This document shows, piece by piece, positions 44,940 through 52,312 of a stretch of DNA of 64,000 nt (the first letter of the stretch is position 1; the number at the start of each line of letters is the position of its first letter). Position numbers and translations under genes: made by a program. Source of the DNA: Bacteroidota bacterium (GTDB lineage: Bacteria > Bacteroidota > Bacteroidia > Bacteroidales > UBA10428); NCBI GenBank assembly GCA_023442525.1, contig JAEZZA010000017.1:186001-250000 (forward strand). Direction: 5' to 3'. Below the pieces are notes generated by a model that was not told the origin of the DNA, did no database searches, and worked only from the letters and a program-made list of their open reading frames with translations.

Positions 44940-45593
44940 TTAGAATTTATATACCAGATGCTGATCGAAATCGGGAGGAGATATTTCTTTGGCTTTAATG
45001 CGAAGCACTACTGAATCGCCCGGATTTTTAAGTGAGCTCAGATCAAAAGTTACAAATCCTCTTAAAAGATAACCCTGTGAGTCGGAATTATCATTATGTC
45101 TGATCTCCAGGTCGATGGTGTCGGTTGAAATTTCTCCGGGATAGCGGATCAGGTTAATGTAATGCTTAATTCCGGCGCTACCTCCGTAATAATTGAAATC
45201 AACATTGAGATAGTCCTTTGCAACCCAGATGTCACTGATATCCAAAGGATCATTTCCAATTGAATCGGCAATTTGGGGAGTGAGAACAATAACGGGCTTG
45301 AAAACCACTTTTGTATAACTGTAAATATCTATGACGTAATCCACGCCCTCAGGTTCAACAACATCGACCATGGTAAAATAGGCAATCACCCGGTCTTCAT
45401 CAATGAGTGAGCCCACCATACTTTTATTATTAATTAAAAGTCGTTCATCATCGTCAGATATAATCAAAATATTGTCGCCCGTCTTTTCTACTGTACCCAA
45501 AACAGAGTAATAATTATCGCTGTCTTCCTTGGAGCAGGACATATACAACAGTGAAAAGACCATCAAAAAATAAATAATGCGAAATCGTTTCAT
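44940..45593 (-). CDS. NigD-like lipoprotein
   Basis: The 217-residue protein has a lipoprotein signal ending LYMSC (C20), an N-terminal OB-like domain (YSVLGTVEKTGDNILIISDDDERLL) and a C-terminal beta domain (VWVAKDYLNVDFNY-like DIWVAKDYLNVDFNYYGG). This matches the NigD-like family restricted to Bacteroidota, named after a bacteriocin-cluster protein of Prevotella but with unknown activity. It is probably a periplasm-facing or surface lipoprotein. It diverges from the CotH gene. Confidence 0.87.
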   Translation of the reverse strand: MKRFRIIYFLMVFSLLYMSCSKEDSDNYYSVLGTVEKTGDNILIISDDDERLLINNKSMVGSLIDEDRVIAYFTMVDVVEPEGVDYVIDIYSYTKVVFKPVIVLTPQIADSIGNDPLDISDIWVAKDYLNVDFNYYGGSAGIKHYINLIRYPGEISTDTIDLEIRHNDNSDSQGYLLRGFVTFDLSSLKNPGDSVVLRIKAKEISPPDFDQHLVYKF

Positions 45594-45715
45594 AAGTTCT
45601 CCTTTAAAATAAGTTCAATTGTTTCGATTAATAATAACAATCTAATGATGTTAAAACCGGTTTTTCGGTTGCGTTAACCCGGTATATTTTTTAATTTGCA
45701 TGTTTTCATAACACA

Positions 45716-48700
45716 ATGAAAATATTGCAAATTAAACTGATAATTACTTTTTCTGCAATTATTTTGTTGATAAGTCCAATTCAGTCAGATGCGCAGCTTT
45801 TCATTGAGCAGTATGACCTGCAGGATATTATCCGTCCGGATAAGAACCTTAAAATCAACGAAGTCATGGCGTCGAACCTGTCCGTAATCAGGGATAATTA
45901 CGGTGAATATGACGATTGGTTTGAATTATACAACATCAGCGACGATACGGTGAATTTAAAAGGTTTGTATATAAGCGACTCCCGGAAAAACCTCTCCAGG
46001 TTCCGGATTGCTTGCGATACCCTGTTACCACCCGGTGGATATATTATCCTGTGGGCCGACGACAATTGTGATCAGGGATTCCTGCATACTTCATTTAAAC
46101 TCGATGCCAACGGCGAGCGGCTCTATATCTGCAATGAAGATCTGGTAATCCTCGACTCGGTTAAATATCCCGGACAGATTGCAAATACATCTTATGGCAG
46201 GCTGAATAATGACATTTTAAATTGGAATTACTTCATTAACCCTACGCCGGGATTTGCCAATCCCGACGCCGGTCTCCTTACGTTAATTGAGCCTCCTTGG
46301 GGAGAACCTCTGTCGGGGTTTTACAGTGAACCATTTTGTCTCAAACTGAGTCACCCCGACAAAGATGTCGTGATCCGCTATACTGTGAACGGGGATATTC
46401 CCGATGAAACTTCACAAGTATATACGGATTGCATTTCCATAGATACAACAACTATTGTCAGATACAGAGCCTTCAAAAATAGCTGTGTTCCGGGAATGAC
46501 TCAAACAAGAACATTCTTTTATGATAACCCGGACCTGGATCTGGATATTATTTCCATTTCAATGAATAATACCGACCTGTATGGTCCTTCGGGCATATTC
46601 ACAAGGAAGAACACTGAGCTTGAAAAACCGGCACATATAGAGTTTATGGGATCCGACGGGAAGATGAAATTTAATATCGATGGAGGATTGAGGGTTCACA
46701 GTCCCAAAATAAATCCCCAGTTATCATTGTCAATCTATGCCCGGTCGGATTATGGATTCGAGGACATCAACTATCCGATATTTAAGAATAAAGATATTTT
46801 TTCATTTAACCGGTTGATTCTACGCAACGGGGGAAACGACGGAAGCGTTTCGGATGAAGGCGTGTTTACACATTTCAGAGATGGCCTGCATCATATTTTA
46901 TTTGAAAAAACGGGCAATAAACAGGCAGCTTCGGCTTATTTGCCTGTTAATGTCTTTATCAATGGAAACTATTACGGTATCTATAATATAAGAGAGAAAA
47001 TCGACCGGAAATTTATCGAATCAAACTTTGATTACGATGGCAACATGGACCTGCTTGAACGCACATTTGGTTATTCCTCGAACCGGAAAGTGCATGAGGG
47101 CAGTTTTGCATTATACGACTCGGTTTTAAGTTTTTTCCGGAATCATGATATGACTATCCCTGAAGACTATGAAACCGCTGCTGCTTTAGTTGATGTCGAC
47201 CGGTTTATTGATTATTGGATACATGAAGTTTATATTGGGAATTTCGACTGGATGTGCAACAATATTTACATTTATTATCCTTATCACTACAATGGCAAGT
47301 TCAGGTGGATACTGTGGGATACGGATCACGGCTCCGGATTACCTTATAAGAGTTACGGAAAACCTGAATGGATGACTCTTCAATGGTCGTTAAGTACCGA
47401 TCAGACCAGAACTACAGGCGGAGTAGATAATCTTATTACACGATGTTTTCTTAAAAACGACGGTTTCAGATTCCAGTTCATTAACAGATACGCTGATTTG
47501 TTAAATTCTGTATATAAATACGACCACATAGCGTTTGTGATTGATTCGATCAAGGATTTGCTTCATAACGATATGAAGTTCCACTGTGACCGATGGGGAA
47601 TTTCCTACAGCAAATGGGAACAGGCAATCGCTGTAATGAAAAAATATCATGAACTCCGGACAGGCTATGTGAGAAAAGATATTATGAATTGTTTCGGGCT
47701 CGGTAAACTGTTTAATGTAACACTAAAAACAAATGACCATAACGCCGGAATTATTAGGATAAACACTATAACTCCATCATATAACGATAATACCTGGCAG
47801 GGAATTTATTTTTCGGATGTTCCGGTTACCATTGAAGCCATTCCTAATAAAGATTATAAGTTCAAAGGCTGGAAGAATTCAGCATTAAGCGGCAATCCGC
47901 GTCAGACCGTTTATTTAACAAGCGACAATTTGTTTGAAGCGGTGTTTGTTTACTCGCCTGTTGATTCATCCCGAATCATAATTAACGAGATCAGTTTGGG
48001 AAATTCGCCGGAGCCGAATTCCCTGGAATGGATTGAAATTGTAAATAAAACCGGAAAGGAACGGTGGCTTGCAAACTGGAAGCTGGAAACCGGTACAGGA
48101 GAGTATGTATTTGACGATATTAAATTAAAGAATAACGAATTCCTGCTTGTGACAAAATCCGGTTTCAGTATGGAATCGAATGGCGCCGAGGTTGTTACGT
48201 TCAAGGATTTCAGTGTTCCTGAAACCGGCGGAACAATTAAGCTGATCGATAATGAAGGAAGGGTTTTAGATCAGGTAACTTATTCAATCTTTAATTCAGA
48301 ACTGATTCAGTCGGGCAGGGGATTTACCTTTGAATTGAAGGATCCTTATAGCGACAATTCAATTTCCGTGAACTGGCGAAGCAGTTTGTTCCCGGGCGGA
48401 ACTCCGGGTAAACCAAACATGAATTCGGATGATTTCAGAAACATTTCGATAAACGAATTCATGGCCATGAATAAGGATCTGATATATGACGAATATCTTG
48501 AAGCTGACGACTGGATTGAATTATATAACAGAGGTCAGGAAGAGATTGATATCCGGGGATTGTTCATTACCGATAACAGAGATAATCCTTTCAGATATCA
48601 GATTCCTGATTTCAGTGAAGCTATTACCATCAGACCCGGTAATTTTAAAATTCTCTGGGCGGATGGTCAGCCTGAGCAGGGCCCGTTACATCTGAATTTC

Positions 48701-49180
48701 AAGCTCGAGGGAATAGGAGAAGAGATTGCCATTTTTCAGAATAACGGGTATGAACTTGTGGAAATCGACCGCATCAGGTATGATTGCCAGTACAACTGGT
48801 ATTCTTATGGCAGGGAATACGATGGTGTGGGAAACCAACGCCTGAGCTGGAAGATTCAGAATCCGACACCGGGAGGCCGTAACGGATTTCCATACTCGGG
48901 TTACACGGGTGTGAATGAAGAAACAATTAATGAAGAAGACGGCTTCCGGGTATATCCGGTTCCTGCTGGTAATGATCTTTACATTGAGAGATCCGGCAAC
49001 AATACCTCCAGGTTACATATAGAGATTTACAATATCTATGGTATCCGGCAGCAGATTTCACAGCCCGGCAATGATTACCCGGTTATCCATATCAGGCTGG
49101 ATGACCTGGTTCCTGGGGTATATCTGCTTCGCATAGTGGATGATGAGGGGAGGAGTTATACGAGGAAGATTGTGAAGTAA
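45716..49180 (+). CDS. Secreted CotH kinase-like protein with lamin-tail domains and T9SS sorting signal
   Basis: This 1154-residue protein has a signal peptide (about 1-24), a lamin-tail domain (about 45-150), a chitobiase C-terminal-like domain (about 200-275), a CotH domain (about 310-600) with NGNYYGIYNIREKI and WILWDTDHGSG, an InlB/bacterial-repeat-like strand block (about 700-740), two more lamin-tail domains (about 755-870 and 910-1055) and a T9SS type A sorting tail (FRVYPVPAGNDLYIER to the end). CotH is an atypical protein kinase fold; in Bacillus CotH phosphorylates spore coat proteins. Lamin-tail domains are thought to mediate surface adhesion. It should be exported by the type IX system and attached to the cell surface. 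It has no partner genes here. Confidence 0.9.
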   Translation: MKILQIKLIITFSAIILLISPIQSDAQLFIEQYDLQDIIRPDKNLKINEVMASNLSVIRDNYGEYDDWFELYNISDDTVNLKGLYISDSRKNLSRFRIACDTLLPPGGYIILWADDNCDQGFLHTSFKLDANGERLYICNEDLVILDSVKYPGQIANTSYGRLNNDILNWNYFINPTPGFANPDAGLLTLIEPPWGEPLSGFYSEPFCLKLSHPDKDVVIRYTVNGDIPDETSQVYTDCISIDTTTIVRYRAFKNSCVPGMTQTRTFFYDNPDLDLDIISISMNNTDLYGPSGIFTRKNTELEKPAHIEFMGSDGKMKFNIDGGLRVHSPKINPQLSLSIYARSDYGFEDINYPIFKNKDIFSFNRLILRNGGNDGSVSDEGVFTHFRDGLHHILFEKTGNKQAASAYLPVNVFINGNYYGIYNIREKIDRKFIESNFDYDGNMDLLERTFGYSSNRKVHEGSFALYDSVLSFFRNHDMTIPEDYETAAALVDVDRFIDYWIHEVYIGNFDWMCNNIYIYYPYHYNGKFRWILWDTDHGSGLPYKSYGKPEWMTLQWSLSTDQTRTTGGVDNLITRCFLKNDGFRFQFINRYADLLNSVYKYDHIAFVIDSIKDLLHNDMKFHCDRWGISYSKWEQAIAVMKKYHELRTGYVRKDIMNCFGLGKLFNVTLKTNDHNAGIIRINTITPSYNDNTWQGIYFSDVPVTIEAIPNKDYKFKGWKNSALSGNPRQTVYLTSDNLFEAVFVYSPVDSSRIIINEISLGNSPEPNSLEWIEIVNKTGKERWLANWKLETGTGEYVFDDIKLKNNEFLLVTKSGFSMESNGAEVVTFKDFSVPETGGTIKLIDNEGRVLDQVTYSIFNSELIQSGRGFTFELKDPYSDNSISVNWRSSLFPGGTPGKPNMNSDDFRNISINEFMAMNKDLIYDEYLEADDWIELYNRGQEEIDIRGLFITDNRDNPFRYQIPDFSEAITIRPGNFKILWADGQPEQGPLHLNFKLEGIGEEIAIFQNNGYELVEIDRIRYDCQYNWYSYGREYDGVGNQRLSWKIQNPTPGGRNGFPYSGYTGVNEETINEEDGFRVYPVPAGNDLYIERSGNNTSRLHIEIYNIYGIRQQISQPGNDYPVIHIRLDDLVPGVYLLRIVDDEGRSYTRKIVK

Positions 49181-49223
49181 TAATCTCCAGGGATTACTTT
49201 GTGATCCCTGAAGGGGGCTCTAA

Positions 49224-49272
49224 CAAAAGAATGGATGCCGCGGTACAAAGGACCGCGGCATCCATTCTTTTG
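49224..49272. terminator. Exceptionally long perfect hairpin at the island's left edge
   Basis: Two 21-base arms (left 49224-49244, right 49252-49272) are perfect reverse complements with a 7-base loop. The right arm ends CATTCTTTTG. It lies 43 bases after the CotH stop and probably stops its transcript; it also ends only 9 bases before the candidate left attachment repeat. Confidence 0.75.
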
Positions 49273-49289
49273 TGAACCTCCTGGTACAA

Positions 49290-49301
49290 AACTCGAACTC
49301 T
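49290..49301. repeat. Left copy of the 12-base terminal inverted repeat
   Basis: AACTCGAACTCT; its reverse complement is found at 57984-57995, near the other end of the island. Confidence 0.5.
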
Positions 49302-49464
49302 TTATTGGAGGATTTAAGGCGATTAAACCAGCTAAAAGATATTACAATTCAAAATGATATAGGTATAGAAAAAGATAGTAAACCTATCTCTGGTCAACGC
49401 CAACAAATCCCAAAACTAAGAAAACTAAAAAGATGAAGTTAAATGATAGATTCTAAATGTTTAA

Positions 49465-49881
49465 TTACACTTTATTAAATAATCTTTTCCAAAATGAAAG
49501 TTTAGACTTTCTTTGAATAACTGATTCTTCTTGCGAAATATCAGGTTCTTCAAAATACTCCTTCTTACGTTCGAGATCAGCATTCCTACCAAAACAAATT
49601 TCCCGGTTAGTCCAACGACCAACAAACTCAATTTTGTTGTTTCTTATCCAGTAATGGGACTTGCAATCAAAATTCCAGTTACCAATAGAGGGGTAAAGTG
49701 AAACAGATTTGCCGTTAAAAATCAACTTCCAATCTGTAGGAGACAGAGGGGTGACGACTTCATTGCCACAGCCACACACACATTTGTGTATGGCTGTGCA
49801 ATATTCAACGGATATGTAAAGAATACCGTCCTCCATCTGTTCGGGAATGAACCCAACGAATTTATGCTGTAACATCTTCAT
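49465..49881 (-). CDS. DUF6527 family protein, ubiquitin-like module
   Basis: I start at ATG 49881 (ATG 49875 is the alternative); an earlier in-frame ATG at 49950 lies inside the E1 gene and encodes nothing family-like. The 138-residue chain reads FVGFIPEQMEDGILYISVEY, then HKCVCGCGNEVVTPLSPTDW and SHYWIRNNKIEF, the conserved core of DUF6527. The clustered cysteines and His (CxCxC and CKSH) suggest a zinc site. This family is regularly encoded next to multi-ubiquitin and E1-like genes in bacterial ubiquitin-like operons; its activity is not established. It overlaps the E1 gene by about 20 bases. Confidence 0.88.
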   Translation of the reverse strand: MKMLQHKFVGFIPEQMEDGILYISVEYCTAIHKCVCGCGNEVVTPLSPTDWKLIFNGKSVSLYPSIGNWNFDCKSHYWIRNNKIEFVGRWTNREICFGRNADLERKKEYFEEPDISQEESVIQRKSKLSFWKRLFNKV

Positions 49882-51040
49882 TGAAAATTTTAGATACTCC
49901 GATTGAATACGAGCTATGATGCTCATGTTCCAAATCCACATAAAAACCATTTATTTTCTTCCATTTTATGACAGCAAAAATGGCGTTCAACGCATTCAGT
50001 TCGGCAATCTGTATGTTTGAAGCATATTCGTTATTGTCAGCATCTTCGGGAAAAATCCGAAGTGGCAAATGATCGTTTTTTTCCCGGGTGGCGGTGGTAA
50101 CACGTACGGCGCCGATGAGCTTATCATCAACAATGTTCACGCCAAGACCTACATCAGAAAAAGCCACGCCAACACTGACCAGATAGTCCGTTATCATTTT
50201 CCTGACGGCATTTTTGTCAACGCATACAAAGACATAGTCCATGTGGTACAGTTCCTGTACATTTTCTTTTCTGACGTAATAATCATGGACATAAATAAAC
50301 TTGTGCATATTAGAGTATAGCTTCTGGTAATACGCCGCTTTCTTGGGATTATCATTCAATTCTCCTATAGACGCTGCTCCCGGAGAACGAAAAGCATTAT
50401 GTTGGTCAAAGGTGTCTCCATCGAAAAGGTGTATTTCTTTTACGGGAGTTTTGGCTATCATATCCAAAATATATGCCCCCGTACCGCCTAAACCAACAAT
50501 AGCAATCTTCTGTCCAGTCAACCTTGAATTGATCATTTCAATGTTTGCACGGCTTGCATTGGTATCTATGTATTGAAACACCGTTTCATTACTGTTATCC
50601 GTTATTACTTTAAAAGTCCTTTCAGTAACGGATGAATCCAGATATTTAGCCGGTGCAGAAATAATGTCTGCATACCTCTTAACTTTTTCATAATAGTCAG
50701 GGTATCCAGCTGGCGGCTTATTTGAGAAAGACCGGTTTACTGTAATCTGATTGTTCAGTACAGATGTAGCATTGCTATGCTGGATAGCCGTGATAACGGT
50801 ACCATCAATTTCACATGGATTATCGCCTATAAAATGTATGACATGGTTGTCCGGTGTACCCGTTCGGCTATTATTACTTAATGTAATTGTACTTACCAGA
50901 ATACCGTACTGGATTTGCTTATTCCGATCCACGAAAGGTACGTGGTGGATAAGTAAATATCCACCACGTACTTCGATCTCGTACCCTTCATCCCTAAGAC
51001 GTTTAAGGTCAGGGCTATGATTTATCAGTTGCTGTGACAT
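49862..51040 (-). CDS. E1-like ThiF-fold adenylating enzyme with N-terminal DUF6791-like domain
   Basis: The C-terminal half (about residues 170-392) is a ThiF/MoeB/E1 nucleotide-binding fold: IAIVGLGGTGAYILD (181 onward), HLFDGDTFDQHNAFR and VFVCVDKNAVRK. E1 enzymes adenylate the C-terminus of ubiquitin-like proteins. The N-terminal about 170 residues resemble the DUF6791 domain often fused to such E1s (HHVPFVDRNKQI, HFIGDNPCEIDG). Only two cysteines exist in the whole chain: C76 in NPCEIDG and C273 in FVCVD. There is no cysteine at the usual E1 catalytic loop. It overlaps the multi-ubiquitin gene by 26 bases, indicating tight co-expression. Confidence 0.9.
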   Translation of the reverse strand: MSQQLINHSPDLKRLRDEGYEIEVRGGYLLIHHVPFVDRNKQIQYGILVSTITLSNNSRTGTPDNHVIHFIGDNPCEIDGTVITAIQHSNATSVLNNQITVNRSFSNKPPAGYPDYYEKVKRYADIISAPAKYLDSSVTERTFKVITDNSNETVFQYIDTNASRANIEMINSRLTGQKIAIVGLGGTGAYILDMIAKTPVKEIHLFDGDTFDQHNAFRSPGAASIGELNDNPKKAAYYQKLYSNMHKFIYVHDYYVRKENVQELYHMDYVFVCVDKNAVRKMITDYLVSVGVAFSDVGLGVNIVDDKLIGAVRVTTATREKNDHLPLRIFPEDADNNEYASNIQIAELNALNAIFAVIKWKKINGFYVDLEHEHHSSYSIGVSKIFNEDVTA

Positions 51041-51710
51041 CGAATATCATTTTATGTTTAACACGTACAACCGACCCCTTCACCATAGTGCCTTCCGATT
51101 TAGGCTCCCAACCCTTGCTATATGTAACGGTGTAGCCCTTATTTGGATTGCTGTCGTAAGCCCCAAAGGCTAAAACAACCACCTGCTCAAAAGAAATGTT
51201 AAACTCTTTCCAAACTTTCTCACGGGCGTTTACTATAATGGTAACCTCTGTCGGCCTTGGCTTGGAGAAAAAATGCTCCCTTCCCGGTCGTGCCAAATCA
51301 ACAATTTCATCGTCCAAGATATGGTCGTCCTGCCAACCCTCTTTGATATCAAGAAATATGTTCTCTTCGGAAGGAATATTGCCCAATTCCCTAATCTGAA
51401 TACCCCTGATATACTGTTTATACCATGTGAAAGGTTGTCCGTTAATGGTGAAGTGCAATTTCTTTTTAACAAAGAAATACTCCGTTTCAGGTCTAGCCAG
51501 ATTGACGCATTTGTCATTTTCGATCAGCTCATCCTTATAAGGCTTGATTATTGATAAGTACAACTCTGTGCTAAGAGGAATGCCTGCCAATTGTTTCAAT
51601 TCTACCCCCGTCTTATATTGGTCAAAGGTCTCATATTCCTTCCCTTCGATCACAAATTTCAAAGGCTGTTTTAATTTTTGCGTATGTGGCGCCCCATTAG
51701 AATTTTCCAT
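51015..51710 (-). CDS. Multi-ubiquitin domain protein (three ubiquitin-like units)
   Basis: Three beta-grasp units follow each other in 231 residues: unit 1 (about 12-80) PLKFVIEGKEYET...NLARPETEYFF, unit 2 (about 81-150) LHFTINGQPFTWY...DLARPGREHFF, unit 3 (about 152-231) VTIIVNAREKVWKEF...KHKMIFDVTATDKS. The repeated DLARPxxExFF ending marks the Multi-ubiquitin family. The chain ends VTATDKS, not a diglycine, which is usual for this family. It is the presumed protein modifier of the adjoining E1-like enzyme. The gene is preceded by a 328-base gap and so probably has its own promoter. Confidence 0.9.
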   Translation of the reverse strand: MENSNGAPHTQKLKQPLKFVIEGKEYETFDQYKTGVELKQLAGIPLSTELYLSIIKPYKDELIENDKCVNLARPETEYFFVKKKLHFTINGQPFTWYKQYIRGIQIRELGNIPSEENIFLDIKEGWQDDHILDDEIVDLARPGREHFFSKPRPTEVTIIVNAREKVWKEFNISFEQVVVLAFGAYDSNPNKGYTVTYSKGWEPKSEGTMVKGSVVRVKHKMIFDVTATDKS

Positions 51711-51920
51711 TTTTTATGAATTCTTAGTGAAAAAAATACAATGTATATTGCCTATCATTTCGGCAACGAGTCAACTATGCAGGTGACGAATCCTTATTAC
51801 CGTATTTGCGACTTTCGTTTTATACTTGAACAATGAGGCATAAACCATTACATTGATTGTAACAATTCTAAATAAATCGCTAAGAACTTGGAAAATTCAA
51901 TTTAAGGAGGTAGCTTTGAA

Positions 51921-51989
51921 GTGCGAAAACAAATTACCAAAAGCTTTGCAAAAGCTTTTCTTTTCCTTAAAGGAATCCAAGCCAGGTGA
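51921..51989 (+). CDS. Possible 22-residue peptide
   Basis: GTG at 51921 lies 10 bases after AAGGAGG, an unusually complete Shine-Dalgarno for this phylum. The frame encodes a basic amphipathic peptide (MRKQITKSFAKAFLFLKG then IQAR) and stops inside the stem of a T-tailed terminator. An overlapping TTG start at 51915 opens another frame. No family is recognised. It could be a toxin-like peptide or regulatory leader, or merely part of a noncoding RNA. Confidence 0.28.
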   Translation: MRKQITKSFAKAFLFLKGIQAR

Positions 51990-52008
51990 TTTATTGCCTG
52001 GTTTTTTT
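51979..52008 (+). terminator. T-tailed hairpin for a short plus-strand transcript
   Basis: AAGCCAGG pairs with CCTGGTTT (one G-T) around a 10-base loop, followed by seven T. No annotated plus-strand gene precedes it, so it marks an unrecognised transcript. Confidence 0.6.
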
Positions 52009-52038
52009 ATTTTTATTTTTTCCCTTACGCATTGTTAT

Positions 52039-52284
52039 TTAATGTTTCTTGTCTTGCACCGAACTCGGATCGTTCCCCGGCTTAACAGTATCGCTATCCC
52101 GAATAGGGCCGGCATTAGGGCGATGGATTCTGACCTCTCCGCCGCCATTATTCGCAGAAAATTGCTTCGCAAGCTTTTCAGCCATCTTTTGTGTTTCAGT
52201 CACAGCGGAAGCCTTTTTTCCTCCTTCTTTTTGCACATTCCAGCCGTCCTGGCCTTTCTTTTGTGTCACATGGTAGTTTGCCAT
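52039..52284 (-). CDS. DUF2188 family small protein
   Basis: The 81 residues follow the DUF2188 pattern: HVTQKKGQDGWNVQKEGGKKASAVTE, a helix rich in K/E, then GGEVRIHRPNAGPIRDSDT. These are small cytoplasmic proteins of unknown activity, commonly found beside defence or stress genes. It is 28 bases downstream of the subtilisin gene and so most likely the third gene of the AAA-protease transcript. Its C-terminal tail (KPGNDPSSVQDKKH) is probably disordered. Confidence 0.83.
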   Translation of the reverse strand: MANYHVTQKKGQDGWNVQKEGGKKASAVTETQKMAEKLAKQFSANNGGGEVRIHRPNAGPIRDSDTVKPGNDPSSVQDKKH

Positions 52285-52312
52285 AATTATTAAATTTAAA
52301 GTTTTAACTAAC

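Larger units (their letters stand above)
51711..52038. other. 328-base gap inside the island, with a possible small plus-strand transcript
   Basis: On the minus strand it must hold the promoter for the multi-ubiquitin operon; TATACATTG near 51741-51749 read on that strand is a poor match to a -7 box. On the plus strand a TATACTTG box (51821-51828), a strong AAGGAGG ribosome site (51904-51910), a 22-codon frame and a T-tailed hairpin suggest an independent short transcript of about 170 bases. Confidence 0.4.

Noticed and set aside
49290..49301. AACTCGAACTCT as a tRNA T-loop fragment
   Set aside because: It superficially resembles a T-loop but no surrounding stem or acceptor sequence is present.
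51853..52293. 146-codon plus-strand frame covering the DUF2188 gene
   Set aside because: It is antisense to DUF2188 and passes through a terminator; only the 22-codon frame with a ribosome site is kept as a low-confidence candidate.
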